Under the pieces are notes generated by a model that saw nothing but the letters and a program-made list of their open reading frames with translations, was not told where the DNA came from and did not search any database. From positions 10,380,857 to 10,444,856 of the forward strand of contig NC_088178.1 in the NCBI RefSeq assembly GCF_028769735.1: 64,000 nt of DNA, read 5' to 3'. The DNA comes from Zonotrichia leucophrys gambelii (lineage: Eukaryota > Chordata > Aves > Passeriformes > Passerellidae). The position numbers and the translations under genes were made by a program. Shown here piece after piece: positions 14,044-26,389 of this stretch. Each line of letters opens with the position of its first letter. Position 1 is the stretch's first letter.

Positions 14044-15655
14044 TTGGACACAGTGGTAAATGTTCTTTATCCAAATTCTATGCAGAGAACCATACTGATT
14101 TCTGATTTGCTTTTTTTCCTTGTATTTCGGGTCACTGCAATATTTCCAATGCTTCATAAATCCCAATGGTTATTTTGCCAGTGTCTAGGATAAGGTACAG
14201 GGTGGTAACAACCCTGCATATGGGATGCAAGGCAGAGGGAGACCTCTTATTTCTGAGTGTGTTTTTTGGGAGGTAACTAGGATCTGATTTGGTGAAGAAT
14301 TAGTAATAGAGAACTTGGAAACTTGAAACATTACTTCACCTGCTTTCTGCTGCAATTCTAACTGCCCAATAATTTTGTGAATCATAACTCAAGTAGAAGC
14401 AGCTGGAAAATGAGAACACAGTCAACAACCATGTGTGAAAAATATGGTTTAAATGCCTTGCTAAATACAAGAGCTTGCTGGTAGAAGCTGAGGAAGTCCA
14501 ATTTTCTCAGGTTGCAGTGAACAGTGTTGCCCGTGCAAGCTTCTTTTCTTTTCATGTACTATCTTTAATGCTATTTGGTTAATTATCACAATATTACTTG
14601 AAATTATTTATTGGTTTTCTTTCCAGATATAATTTGTTGAGTTGTCACAAGTCCAGCTTTTCTGCTTCAGCGGTACCCATCACTTGGAGAGGCAGTGGTA
14701 ATCCTCTACCATTATTGTCTTGTATGACTGTTGACCAATTTATAGAACTTGTCTAATTGGTGTCAGTAATTACATTTTCTTGGGATTCTCATTGTTGAGA
14801 ATACAAAGCAAGCTATTGTAGAAATCTCTCTTTAATGTGTGTGTGGTTAAGAAGGCAGAAAGGCAGTGAGAGAAGGTGAAAGAAAAATGTCAGAGGACCC
14901 TCCAGAGTTTCTGGAAGTAGATAATCAAAACTGTTAAACGGATAAGTCTTAAGAATTTACTACAAACAAAATTTGCAGTAAAAGTCTAATCCTGTACATA
15001 CTGAAGTGATATTTCTACTCACTTGTTTACCAGACCCGTTAACCAGAAGAGAAGCAAAATATATAGATAAGTATTGAAACAACATGTGTTCTAGCACCAT
15101 TTAAGGAAAATTTCAGCTCTTGTTTGTAAGGGTGTTAAGTATACTTCAATTTTTTTCCAACCATTAGCTTTCATCTAGTTTTCACTAATTATTACAGGTA
15201 CCAAGCCAATGTTTTGCAGTTATTGTCCAGGGACAGTTCTAAAGGTATGAAAGCATAATTAACTTAGTCAAGAAGCTGAAGTTTAGGACAGAAAAAAGTG
15301 AACATGCAGAGAAATAACCTTCTTTCTTTTAGTAGGAATTCTTGAATTTGGAAGTAATATGCTGATTTTTTAGTATACAAAGCTTACTTCACAGTTGCCA
15401 AGACGTGTATTTACCTATGCCAGCGGGAGCTCCTCCGGGTGTTAGTGGGAGAGAGGGAGGACACTGAAAGTGCATTGAATTAACTGGGTGGCACAGTCAG
15501 TGCCCTCAGCTGGGAGTCTCCCAAGGGTCAGGCATTATGGCACTGGTACAGCCCCGAGCTTTCACTCATTCTCTGCTCCCAAGAATTGGCATATGACAGC
15601 ACACGACGAGAGGCAGCGCAGCTGCAGGAGAGGGGCGACTCTCAGAGTTACTTAC

Positions 15656-15793
15656 GTTGGCAGCCCAAGCTGTGCCAGATATATCCCGGCAGACATTTAT
15701 CACATTTAGGCCCTGATGTTCCCTCCTTACACTCACAAAATCCTCTGTCATTACAGCGATCATGGACTGAACCAAAAGGGTTACAATAACAGT
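15656..15793 (-). CDS. NTNG1: NTNG1 exon encoding laminin-type EGF domain 3, first part (LE3)
   Basis: This 138-bp exon is in phase 1 at both ends. It begins after a split codon with [13 protein letters not shown] and ends with HSLGCQ, leaving C. Eight cysteines are present (codons 1, 3, 13, 19, 21, 30, 33, 44). The minus-strand acceptor is tgttgtcttgtttctgcag, with a good pyrimidine tract, and the donor is gtaagtaact. The C left over would form Pro with a terminal exon that begins CG, as in human (CQPNVC). That terminal exon is outside the window. The loop between the last two cysteines reads [10 protein letters not shown], one residue longer than the human LPGNSWHYG as I recall it. The exon shares its symmetric phase with the other cassettes and is skipped in some family isoforms. 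Confidence 0.95.
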
Positions 15794-18700
15794 CTGCAGA
15801 AACAAGACAACACATACACACTGGATTCAGGTCTACATGTGGAGATAATTCATTCAATACCAATAAAGGGTGCATTTCCAGTGCTAAAGGTAAAGGAAGA
15901 CTGTCTATTAAGAACATCTGGTGTACTGAATGTAATTACTACATGTCCATTTATTTGTTTGCATGTGTCATTTCAGGAAGAGACATTTTATGATGCAAAG
16001 AGAAAAAGTAGACAGAAAAGATATAAAGGCAGAAGATACCACGGTCTTGAGGGTAAGTGATTGTAACAGATTCTCTTTGGCAAGAATATTTTTGACAATT
16101 TAATGAACATTAGAAAAGCTTTGTATAGTATGGATATATCGACGTGCCATCAGGGTGAAATGTTTTGCTTTATTAAAATAAGCTTATCTGTATTACTCAA
16201 TATTTTCAAAAGTGCTAGATATCTTTACAGGGCTATATAAATGCACTTTACTTATTTCCAAGATAGTCTTCCTTTATAAGTTTGAGCAGTATAATAATTT
16301 AAGTGAATATGTGCTATTAAATTGATGAGATTGATTTATCAGTGACATTAATAAACCTTTTTCGTATTCGGCAATGAAAAGCTTGAGGTGAGCACTAATG
16401 TAATGCAAAACCTTTAAGAACAGGCTTTATGCAGCCATTTTAATTTCTCTCACCTCCCAGCGTGCAGATGGAAAATGCAGTGAGGCTCATTCCCCGCTGT
16501 ATATTTTTCACATGTGTTCAGCTAATTAAAGAATAAGTAGGGTAACACATTTCCTCCCACAACACTTACTGTGTTGTTCATTCACAGCCCTTTTCTTTAT
16601 TGCGATTACAGTATCTGTGTTCAGCTTTCAGCCAGCTGAACAAAGGCAAGGAGCTCACAGAGCTCATTTTTGGCATTCCTGTTCTTCACCTTGGTTCTTT
16701 AGATTTTGTTTTCAAATGAAGGGTTATCTCATTTTTATGTAGACCCATGTAGACCCAGAGTAACTTCACTGTTAACTGAGACCACAGACTCCTTTTGGAA
16801 GCATCTGATCTCTGCTTTTTGCTGATTTGGGGTAACCTGCTGGGAGTCTGGATTTATATGTTTGTGAATCAGTGCTACTTTGATGACTACATCTGCCAAT
16901 TGTTCCCTATTAGGTTAAACCTCAGTGGTACCATAAATGAAAAAATGGACTTGAACTGGGAAGTTACATATGTATATATATCCAATGAAAAAAACTAACA
17001 GGAAAAATATTGCTAGAAAGACATTTGTCATCTGTTGTCTCACTGTTTATTAACTATAAATTACAGATGGCACTTTGAACATTTGGAATGCTGAAGAAGA
17101 ATAGTTACCTTTGGCAAAAGGGTTCCACAATAATAACAGAGTCAATTAGCTGGCAGCATTCATTAATGAAGTGGAAAACTGACATGCCAAAAATATTCTG
17201 CAAGGCTAAGTATTACAGCAAAGTGAGTGCCATTGAAAAGCTGGGAATTGTGATATTAATCAGATGTATCAAATGTTTATGTAAACAGGCATAGACTTGA
17301 GATACATTCTGAATGCAGGAAGTGAATTTTGCTTCAAGAGTGTTTACAGAAAACCTTGAAAGACAAAAGCTTGGAATTACATTAAAAACAGAGGGCCCAA
17401 TTCTTGTTAAAAATAGCTTTGTTAGATATAATGAAGTTACAGTGATTTAAACAAGTATTTGTGAAAAAAGTAGCCTGTGATTCTGGATGTTATATTTTCC
17501 AGAGAACGAGATCCTGAACCACTGACACGTTTCCTACGGAGCTCTATCATATAAACGTGTAGGAAGTTCCAGGCCCGTATCATGCAATTGAAGGGAAAGT
17601 AAAGAGTAGAAACAAAGTTTTAGGCCAGACCATTTTGCAAAATTAGTAGATCCAATCAGAACACACAAAAGACTAATTCTAGCTTCCATCTTTCTCAATT
17701 GATACCACAGTAATATAACCTACCGAACATTCAGGGTCATTGTCCAACACAATATCAGACTTTGTGGAACACTTCCCAAGGCCTACCAAATACTGAAGAC
17801 ATTACAAATCTCAAAGGTCACAGTTTCAGCGTGCCACAGGGAGGCAGCAAGTATCTCCAATGCTCTTACAACAACAGGGCACTAAGGAACACTGAACTAA
17901 CATTCCCAGATCATCGTAATAAGCAAACCACACACAGAAAAAGCCCCTGCAGATCTGAACTGAGAAAGAATTTTCATCCTAATCTGGGAACTATTTGTAA
18001 GGATCGGAAGATGACAGAAATGGTAATGTGTTCAGTGGGGTTCACTCTATCAATGTGATGCTTCAAACAAAACACAATGAGCATAAATAAGAAAGAAGGT
18101 GGGGAAATGGGCTGAGGTTTGCTGCTTATTAGTCTGGGCTGACAGTGGCTCCAGGACAACCCCCAGGGTTAACTTCTCGTATCATTAGGTGTTAACTGAA
18201 GCCTAAGCCTGACTGACTGCAAGGGTGGCTCTGTTAAAAGTGTGACAGCAATCACCAGCTGAGTATTTATGTGGTGAGGCAGAGGCCATGTTTTATTACT
18301 CTGGGTCTACCTGGTGGTTTCCATGCTATCCTTGCTTGTCAGTGTGTGCATTCACTGAAAGTCACTTGGGCTTTATCAAGAAATAAAAAACTCTTCAAGC
18401 TGTTAAATTATTTTTCACACCGAATGAATAATTTCAAACTTCAGAATGCCTTGATTTATTCTGAAACTGCAGTTGCCCATATGAGGTAATTTTGCAGTTA
18501 ATGTACAAATCCACAAATTTTTGATATTTCATTTTAGGAAATAAAATCTATTTTGCTGCTAAAGAAATTAAGGGCATCAAGAATTTAGATTTAAGCCCAC
18601 TGTATAATACATTGCATTTGGCTCACTAGTAAAAAAAAACTTATCAGGATTTGAATTCTTTGTTCTTAAAAATTAAGCATTTTACATTTTCTCCATTGAT

Positions 18701-21147
18701 TTAGCATCAGCTAAAATTTACAGATTTGTTATCCATGTACTTACCATATGTATTTCAGCAAACTGTGAAGCAGTTTTGATAAATCAGAGCCAAAGCCCTA
18801 TTAGCTGCCATTAAACTAGCTCATCCAAACATTTGTTACCTTTCTACATACATGGCTGAAGAGGAAAGAATTAGCCTGAAAAAATGACTTTCATACGGGA
18901 ATAAGACTTGTACATATCACTGCAAATCTGCTTATTAAAATGTTCATGCCAACATTTCATTGTAGTTAAACCATAGAACACTGCTTTTAAACTCAGAGAA
19001 AAGAGAAATGAGCGTTTCCAATAGAGCAAGACTGTGCTTGACCTAGAAGGGTGGTGAATCCATCAACTCTTTCACAGGTGAAAATATTCCATGTTTTGCC
19101 CAATTAAATCTTAGGAGCCCCAGATCAAGACAGCACTTTAAGAACAAACTTCTCTGTTTTCTGAAAAGTGCTTAAGTGTCTGTTCATTTCACTGACTTTA
19201 CACAAGAAGTAGGAAAACCCTTTTAAGTTGGCAAATCAGCTAGAACACATACATTAGAAACATACATTTTGTATGGTAACTGTGATCTGGAAAACTGTCT
19301 TAGTCCAGCAAGAATGTTATTTATTTCAAATTAATTACCTAACATGTAGAAAACCAAGGTTTGATCCTGCAGTTATTTCACATAGTGCAATTCTCATTGG
19401 AGTCCAAGAGAATTCTGCTTACATTAAGATGGAAAGTCAGCAAATGTTTCACATTGCCTATTTGTTTTGCTAAATAAAAGATTTAAAAATTTTATTTCCT
19501 CAGTGTCTTGGCAATTTTAAAATGCACAGTTGTCTTACCATGACATTTTAAATATATCACTTATAAATTAATTTTAAAATTACTTATTTTTGGCTTTTTG
19601 TTTACGAACTTCCTTGTCTTATGTAGCTGCAGCTGCTGTCTTAGCATTTCAGTGTATGTGGGAAAACAACATACTGAATGAGCTGATGAAAAATTCCAAA
19701 CAGACCAATTTAGAGTTGTATTCATTAGGCCTATTTAGGCAGCTGAAATTATACAGCCCTGATGTCATACCAATGATGTCTGTCATCTACATCAAACAAA
19801 TATGTGGGACAGTAGTTTTTTCCCAAGAACATTTGATTGTGTTAATCTCCTCAGCACAGTCATACAAAATCATGACTTGCCTACTAAAGTTCTTATTAGC
19901 TCTGACTAATTACTGGCAAAGGAGATCATGCATTTCCTGAATGCATTGCCAAGCAAGTTAAAAGGAGGACACATGAGATGCCGTGCATGGATGGATCTGT
20001 GTGTTTATCACAAGATAAATATGTAAATCTGTCAAGTTACAAACTCAAATAATAGCAATTTAAATAGTTTCTGGCTTGAATCTCAGCAGTGGATTATAAA
20101 TATATTAAAATATAATTTATTCACCCGTAGTCTATTTTGATTTTACAGTATCTGCTAATTACTCTTTGCTTCCTGGAAGATGAAAAGAAAAAAAAAATCA
20201 CAATGAAAATCCAGAACAGGTCCTACTGGAGCTTATGTCCATAAGAAACATGGTATTATCTGTTTGTTATTAGAACAGTGTTTTTAGTGACTATCTGTTA
20301 ATTACTGGCCATTATACAAAGGTTCCTTTATTGGCTATGTTCAGGCTTCACCTAAAGTGTCCTAACTTTGTTGTATACTGTCTGTGGTGACATGAGAACA
20401 AATGCATATTCTTCTAGCGTGCTAAGATCTTAATTTTTTTTCTAATACACTTTTCTTATTATGTTCTAACATTTTCTCTAATTCTGCAGTTTGAATAATT
20501 ATCGCAGATGCTTGTTCTAAAGCACTGTTTTCACCTAGGAATCCCTTTTCTAAATTGACATCGTGTCACACTGATTTGACAAATTCTGTTTCTAACCTCA
20601 TGGGCATAATTTCAGTTCCTCCTCTAAGTAGCGGGGAGGTGACACTGCATTTACAGCCTTGTGTCTGGGAGCAGAATTAGCTGCAACATGTGAAATTCAG
20701 TGAATAAAAGGGATTAACAGAGGTCCCTCCCCATGTCCTCTTGATGCAGCTGGCAGCTTTTGTAGGTATACAGGCAAGTATTCAAGAGTATGTGCAAGTA
20801 ATTGCAAAAGTCAGATTGGGACCAGGTATTTAAGACTCATTAATTTTCATGTGTGACCCCAGTGTGGCTCCCTCCTATGTAAGGAGAGTACATGCAGTTT
20901 CTCAGGGTTTTCTGGGGAAAGTCTACCCGGCACCCAAAGCCAGAGAGGTTTGTCATCATTTACAGATTCAAAATGCCTCCTTGGGGCTACCAAGGCAATA
21001 GAAATGAGGTGAGAAGTCTACACAGGTGCTCTGATCCATTGAAAAAGCTCATTCTGGCTTCAGTGGCAAGTAAGCAGCAGTGATCCCTAGCAGCTGCCAG
21101 GAGCTGAAAAGGCACAGAAGAAAAGGCGCAGTTATCCCGGGACTGAC
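15794..21147 (-). other. NTNG1: NTNG1 intron between LE2 and LE3
   Basis: This 5354-bp intron is bounded by a gtcagt donor and a tttctgcag acceptor on the minus strand. It is AT-rich and I recognise no repeat family, extra exon or RNA gene in it. A minus-strand UGCAUG lies at 20891-20896, about 250 bases downstream of the LE2 donor. The stretch at about 16440-16600 is slightly richer in GC and could be conserved non-coding DNA, but nothing in the sequence alone proves it. Confidence 0.75.
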
Positions 21148-21315
21148 CTATGCACACATTTTCATCGTCCAGCTCTGCGGAAGCATTTCTGAAGTAGCCC
21201 AGCCTGCATAACTCGCAGTGCTGACCTCTAGTGTTGTGCTTACAGCTCACGCAAATGACCGTATTGAGCAGCTCGATGTAACTGCACCGGTTGGAGTGCC
21301 CGAAGCATTCACAGT
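21148..21315 (-). CDS. NTNG1: NTNG1 exon encoding laminin-type EGF domain 2 (LE2)
   Basis: This 168-bp exon is in phase 1 at both ends and encodes one complete laminin-type EGF repeat, starting [10 protein letters not shown] and ending DDENVCI. All eight cysteines are present (codons 1, 3, 10, 21, 24, 33, 36, 54 after the split codon). YFRNAS contains an N-glycosylation sequon; [10 protein letters not shown] is the conserved core shared with NTNG2. The minus-strand acceptor is tgttcttccttgaaag and the donor is gtcagt, slightly weaker than the gtaagt donors elsewhere in the gene. The first residue is Asn after the microexon and Asp after either linker exon. LE2 is a skippable module in the family, and its symmetric phase allows that here. 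Differences from human as I recall it are conservative (Tyr to Phe, Asp to Glu, Gln to Glu). Confidence 0.96.
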
Positions 21316-22289
21316 CTTTCAAGGAAGAACAGAAATGTATACAAAGTGTATACAGCAGCAGAGTAATAGCACATTACATGCTTAGTAAAAATGAACCATG
21401 AGCAGAAGTATGAATGAATGGCACATACATGTTAATCAATGTAACATGGACAGCAGCAGATGTTTATCTGCAATGGAAGTGGAGCTGGTTTCAGGCAGGT
21501 TAGCGTGACCCGACAACCATGGCATGACGTCGGAGGTTGGCTGTTGTTGGCAGACCTGATGGAACTGAAGCATTTGCAGTTGTAAACCTTTCAGGGTTAC
21601 TGGAGGTTCAGTTTCCGCTGAAATGCACATATTTTTGCACATTTGAGATGAGTATAGATCAAGACCCGGGAAAAAACCTCCTCGTATTAACAATGTTAAA
21701 TTCAGTGGACAAAATTGTCAAACTTCATTATGATTAAATCCACAACTGTAAGTAAAATAATTTTTTTTTTCTGACAGAAATGGAGAATATTCAAAAATGC
21801 TATTGAACTTGGGGTGTTATAACTGGTAAGCACCTTTAGAACCAGAATGTTTTATTTTCATGGCCAAATAAGTCTCAAGTTTGACGATTTTGGCCAACAC
21901 CTCCTAAAACGATTAACACTGAAGAAAAGGAAGGAAGACAGTTATTGAAGAACTACATCAACTGTACTTTTGAGATAAGCATTAACCAGTTTTTGTATTC
22001 TGAGATGAAAACCAGTTGGGCTAGAAACGATTATGAAAATTCTGAAATGTGTACTGACTAGAAAGCATGCTTTTTACAGCCATCTGAAATGAAGTTGGCA
22101 TGACAGCCACTTAAAAAAAAAACAACCCTTCATTAAATATAGAATGCTAGTGCCTTTTAGTCTTTAATCACGAGCAATACTTGGCTTTATGCAGAACAAA
22201 GAAAAAATTAGAAATGTATCAATAACATTATAGAAGACAGAGCTCTGCTTTGTGTAGAATACTTGTGTAAGCCTGATTGCTCAACTCTT

Positions 22290-22580
22290 GGGATTATGAA
22301 CCCAGAATGAATGCAGGAAAGGTTACTAGGACGATAAAAGAAGTTGAATCTATTTAAAAAGTGAAGACTAGGAAAATTTGACTTATTTAGTCTAGCAAAC
22401 TGATGATAGAAGGTATCACCTTCTTGAATAAATACAGCAAGGAGCTAAGCCTCCTGCCATCCTAATGGACAATACTGGTACAAGAACATATGGGTGTTAA
22501 CTGGCTACTGGGAGATTTCAGCTGGAAATTAGAAGATGGTATCTAGGCTTTAGGGCAGTGAGGTTGTTAGACACTTTCCA
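22290..22580 (+). mobile_element. CR1-type LINE fragment, old
   Basis: The plus strand follows the 3' part of the CR1/L3 reverse-transcriptase region. Recognisable phrases are taatggacaatactggtaca, agaacatatgggtgttaac and cagctggaaattagaaga. The copy is diverged and has no open frame, so it is a dead remnant. It lies antisense to NTNG1. Confidence 0.8.
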
Positions 22581-24764
22581 TTTGTCACAAAACACACTGA
22601 TGCTTTACAGATGTAGTTTATTAACTGGTAGAATAAATTACAGTATGTTTCCTGCAATAATGGAGCATTGGATGCAGTGACTTGGAAGGGCTTTGAGGTC
22701 CTGAAGTTACCTTGTAATTAGATAAAGCTCTAGCAGGGGGTGTAAAATGTTTCCATATATGACAGAGGCCAAGTCCCCTGTGCTTCCTTTCCTCTGTTAT
22801 GCTCCTGGTTATGCTGGGGCACCTGATCATCCCCCAACTGGTGGAGTGGGCTTCACATACATATTTGAGCCTGTCTCTATTTTTGTAAAGAAACAACAGT
22901 TGCAGGGCATGTTTCTGAGTATGCTCTGCACTCCCAGTACATGGATATTTCCTTGGCTTTTGTCTGATGCACTGGACTGTAAATAGATTGCACTGTAAAT
23001 GGATTAAATTTTTTTAGACACTTAGCACAACATATGTTTCAATCTTGAGAGCTGCCTTTCTGCTGCCAGAAAACATTAATCCATTTTACATATATGCATT
23101 TAGTTAACATATATTTCTTGTTCTCTTCAATGTTTTTCTGCTAAACCAGTGTTTTGTGGTTCATGCTATTCTGGTAATTTTGATGCCGGTAACTGCTGGA
23201 GTACAGGAAAACATTTAGTGTATCAGTCCCAGTATGTTACCACTTGACACAATTAAGTAAGGAGGAAAAAATGTTAGTTTGTTGTGTTTTGCAGCTGGTC
23301 AGTCCGATTCAGCATCTCAGCCAGCCACCCTGCAGCATTTCTCCCCAAGTATATCCATCTTGCTCAAGTGAAAACTGCCTGTGTGGAACAGATGAGATCT
23401 AAAAGTGGAAAATAGCACTAGCAAACAGGAATAATGGAAAATTGGTGTGATTTTGTTTGCGTTTGATTTTTAAAGTAAGAAAGACTGACTAGTGATAAGC
23501 AATCTGATCTTTCTGAAGCCAAGATTCAGAAGCAAGGCTGTCAGTTTTTCTGTCTGACAAAGAACCTGTTTTCTGCTACCAACAGATAACTTGTTTTGGT
23601 GAGATAATACTGTATTGGTATGTTGGTCAGACTTGTTGCTAAACATTTTCATATTCCAGGTGAATTCAGAGGAAATAATTTGCTTATATACTATAAAGAA
23701 AAGCTGACTATGCTACATTATCTTTTGTATTTAAGGCAGCAGAAAAAAGTGAAATAGTTCATGAATGAATGACTGTACTACTTCCACTCTGAAACTGCAA
23801 TACAACTTTCAATTTTATTACTACTACACATAATTAACCATAGCAACAGCACAAAAACAAAAGCTGCACATTAAGCAATTCACTCTCAACACAGGGCCTG
23901 CTCCAAGTTATGATTTGGAGTGACGAAACCTCTAATAATTACAAAGCACTTGGATGTATGCATGGACTGTGAAACATAAGCAGGAGGACTGTTCAAGTTC
24001 AGAGGTGGGTCATCAATACTTAAGGTAAACAAAGAGACCAGTTTTTAAACTTCGTTGCATTTCTATGGGTATTGCTCTTTTGTAACAACTGTGCTGTGTG
24101 AAACCAAGTCTTTGTCTCAAAGTTAACTAAGATACAGGAGTGCTCTAGTAGTCTTGCTCAGGTAAGTAAATGCTACATGGTGTAGAAAAAGCCACAGTTA
24201 ACTCAAAAACAGTCCATCATCTGATCAAACATTAGCAAAGAAAAAAAAAAGAAATGGCAAGTAATGATTAAATCAATTTTGTGATAGTGTTTGCTTCTCC
24301 CCTGCCTCCCCTCCATGTTAGTGCAGTAAATTTTTGCTGTTGGCCTGGTCAGTGAATCATTTTTACATCCCTCTGTGCTTACAGAAATAAGCTATGTAAA
24401 AAGTCCTCCTATGATTGAAATGGAATTACTTTTTGCACTGGCTACATGAGGTGCTATCCAAGCCACTCAGACATAGCACACAGAATTGCACTCAGCACCG
24501 TGCCAGCTGGGAAGCTGTCAGTGCTATATGGCCCTTCCAGCAGATCATGTGGTTCACCTTAACCAGAAAGTATTCTGCTTGTTAGACCTGTCAGAAGCAC
24601 AGCTTAGGGTCCTTAGGCACACAGCTCTGGCCAGCAGCCTAAAGCACTGTCATGCACTGGCAAAGTCATGCAAACACTGAAGGGAATGGGGAAAAGTCTC
24701 AAAATCAGGCTGCACATGGTTTACCAACCACTGTGAAATGACATGAGCTTCTTACAGTGCTAGA

Positions 24765-24915
24765 AAATGCTGCTTTCAGTTCTGAGTACCACATGTCAGA
24801 AAAGACACAGATAAGTTGAATAACAATAAGGAGTGAATGGTTCAGAAACTAAAAATCTCAGAGAAGAGATAATGACAGCTAGATAGGTTTAATGTGAAGG
24901 AAAAAGGGATTGCCA
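24765..24915 (+). mobile_element. CR1/L3-type LINE fragment, very diverged
   Basis: The stretch containing ttctgagtaccacatgtcag, aaaagacacagataagttga and a later agagaagagat resembles the conserved CR1/L3 segment upstream of the 3' end. It is short, diverged and non-coding. A profile search would be needed to fix its borders. Confidence 0.6.
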
Positions 24916-26329
24916 TGTTAGATGTGATCATTGTTTTTGGCTGATTCAGGAACTGTCAAATCCCTTACAAACTCACAGAAGCATTGACTCTCTGAGCCTC
25001 CCTGACTATTTTCCAGTGCAATGATTTTATTGAAACAATCTTGATTCTGTTGCAGAAAGCATGATAAAATTACCCACTGAAGCAGGCTCACGAATTTGAT
25101 AATCTAATTGTTTTGTTTCTATAAATTGAACAATTTCCCCCCATTCTAATGCTATGCACTTACATCTTTGAGATAACATACTATTAGTGTAGGGATGAAG
25201 TTCTGCTGAAGCTTCAGCTATTACGACCATTAAAACATGAAATGTCATCACATGAAACAATGATAAACACACAAGGAAGGGTAGCATCGTTTCTAAACTA
25301 AGGTTGTATGAGACAGCTATTAGTGTCACTTTTTAATTAAAAGCACAAAGCATATTTCAAGAAAAGTGCATTCACAAATCATTAAATTATATTTTCTTTT
25401 TCATTTTCTGCTCAATTCATGCTCCTCCTCCATACACTAAGGCAAACAAAGGAGATTTCATTGTAACCTTAGAAATTACCTGCTTCATAACAAATAGTAT
25501 GGCTCATTACCATGATCTCATCAAATGGGTCAAACTAAGTTCACACATTTCTTAATAACCCTTTTCCTTGTTCATATGTATTTCATGAATAATGAGATAT
25601 TCACAATAGCTGCAGAAAGACAAAACATCTTCATACATACTCTTTACAGATAAATTGATGAGGAAAAACAATGAAAAGATCTCAGGGTTCAGACTGTGAA
25701 TGACAGATATGCAAATGAAACAGGTTGCCTGTAAGTCAGAAAGAATATTGGCATCCTTTATTATATTCATAAAATTCCATCATTTTTATAGAACACTAGA
25801 ACATCAGTTCCAAATGTAATGCCTGCACTCTGAATTTGCACACTTACAATAAAATGAAGACATAAGGCACACTTACAATGCATTAAAAGACACAACAATG
25901 CATTACATTCCATGGCATTTACAGATACTTCTTGAGGACATGAACAATTGATATTTTATGGATTGTTTGCCCTCACCTAATCTGCTTATGTTTCCTCTTT
26001 TACAATTTATGCATGTCACTGAGGAAAACAAGACTCTAGTAAACATCTGCTTTCTAGGCAAGGATCTGAATAGTCATATTCATACATTTATCTCCTTTAA
26101 AAATAAATGCCATGTTGCTTTATTTGCCACCAACAACTGTCTAAGAAGCATATTTATTTTTCTTTGTATGGCTTATGTTTACGTGACTTAATGCTTCTGT
26201 TGTATTCAATGAAGATGCCTCACCAGTAAACTAATGGGTACACTCCACAGATATTCCAGATTCATACAGTGCAATGTTTTCACAACACAGAGCACTATGG
26301 GATCACTGTATGAATCCTAGAATTCCTAC

Positions 26330-26389
26330 CTCTCTTGTGGTTTGCAACTTGAACAGAAGAAACAGTTGACATAGCTAATTTGGGAGCAA
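26330..26389 (-). CDS. NTNG1: NTNG1 alternative linker exon 2 (unknown-domain, VAPKLA...)
   Basis: This 60-bp cassette exon has phase 1 at both ends. Joined to the G of the previous exon it reads VAPKLAMSTVSSVQVANHKR and leaves G. It is the second half of the netrin-G1 unknown domain. It is rich in Ser, Thr and Val, contains no cysteine and is probably an extended, flexible spacer. The human residue at the Met position is Leu as I recall it. The minus-strand acceptor is ttattacctatccag, a modest pyrimidine tract; the donor is gtaggaattc. The exon lies 1933 bp downstream of linker exon 1, the shortest intron in the window, which suits joint inclusion of the two. In the human protein this exon can join directly to the terminal EGF exon (HKRANVC), giving a form without LE2 and LE3. 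Confidence 0.95.

Larger units (their letters stand above)
1..15655 (-). other. NTNG1: Partial NTNG1 intron downstream of LE3
   Basis: This is at least 15.6 kb of AT-rich intron without a supportable exon. I looked for the terminal exon (NVCDNE..., CQNGGTC...) on the minus strand and did not find it, so it should lie to the left of the window. Contents listed separately are an edge minisatellite (26-234), a perfect hairpin (1835-1874), an AT microsatellite (8372-8393), a CpG-rich patch (12535-12845) and a short tandem duplication (13981-14043). GC-richer patches at about 3940-4140 and 9610-9720 show no recognisable gene or repeat. A T-run lies at 7907-7921. Scattered open frames of 60-166 codons have no homology I recognise. 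Confidence 0.8.
21316..26329 (-). other. NTNG1: NTNG1 intron between linker exon 2 and LE2
   Basis: This 5014-bp intron has a gtaggaattc donor and a cttccttgaaag acceptor on the minus strand. It contains two old CR1-type LINE fragments in the opposite orientation to the gene (22290-22580 and 24765-24915). The remainder is AT-rich unique-looking sequence with no exon that I can support. Confidence 0.8.
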
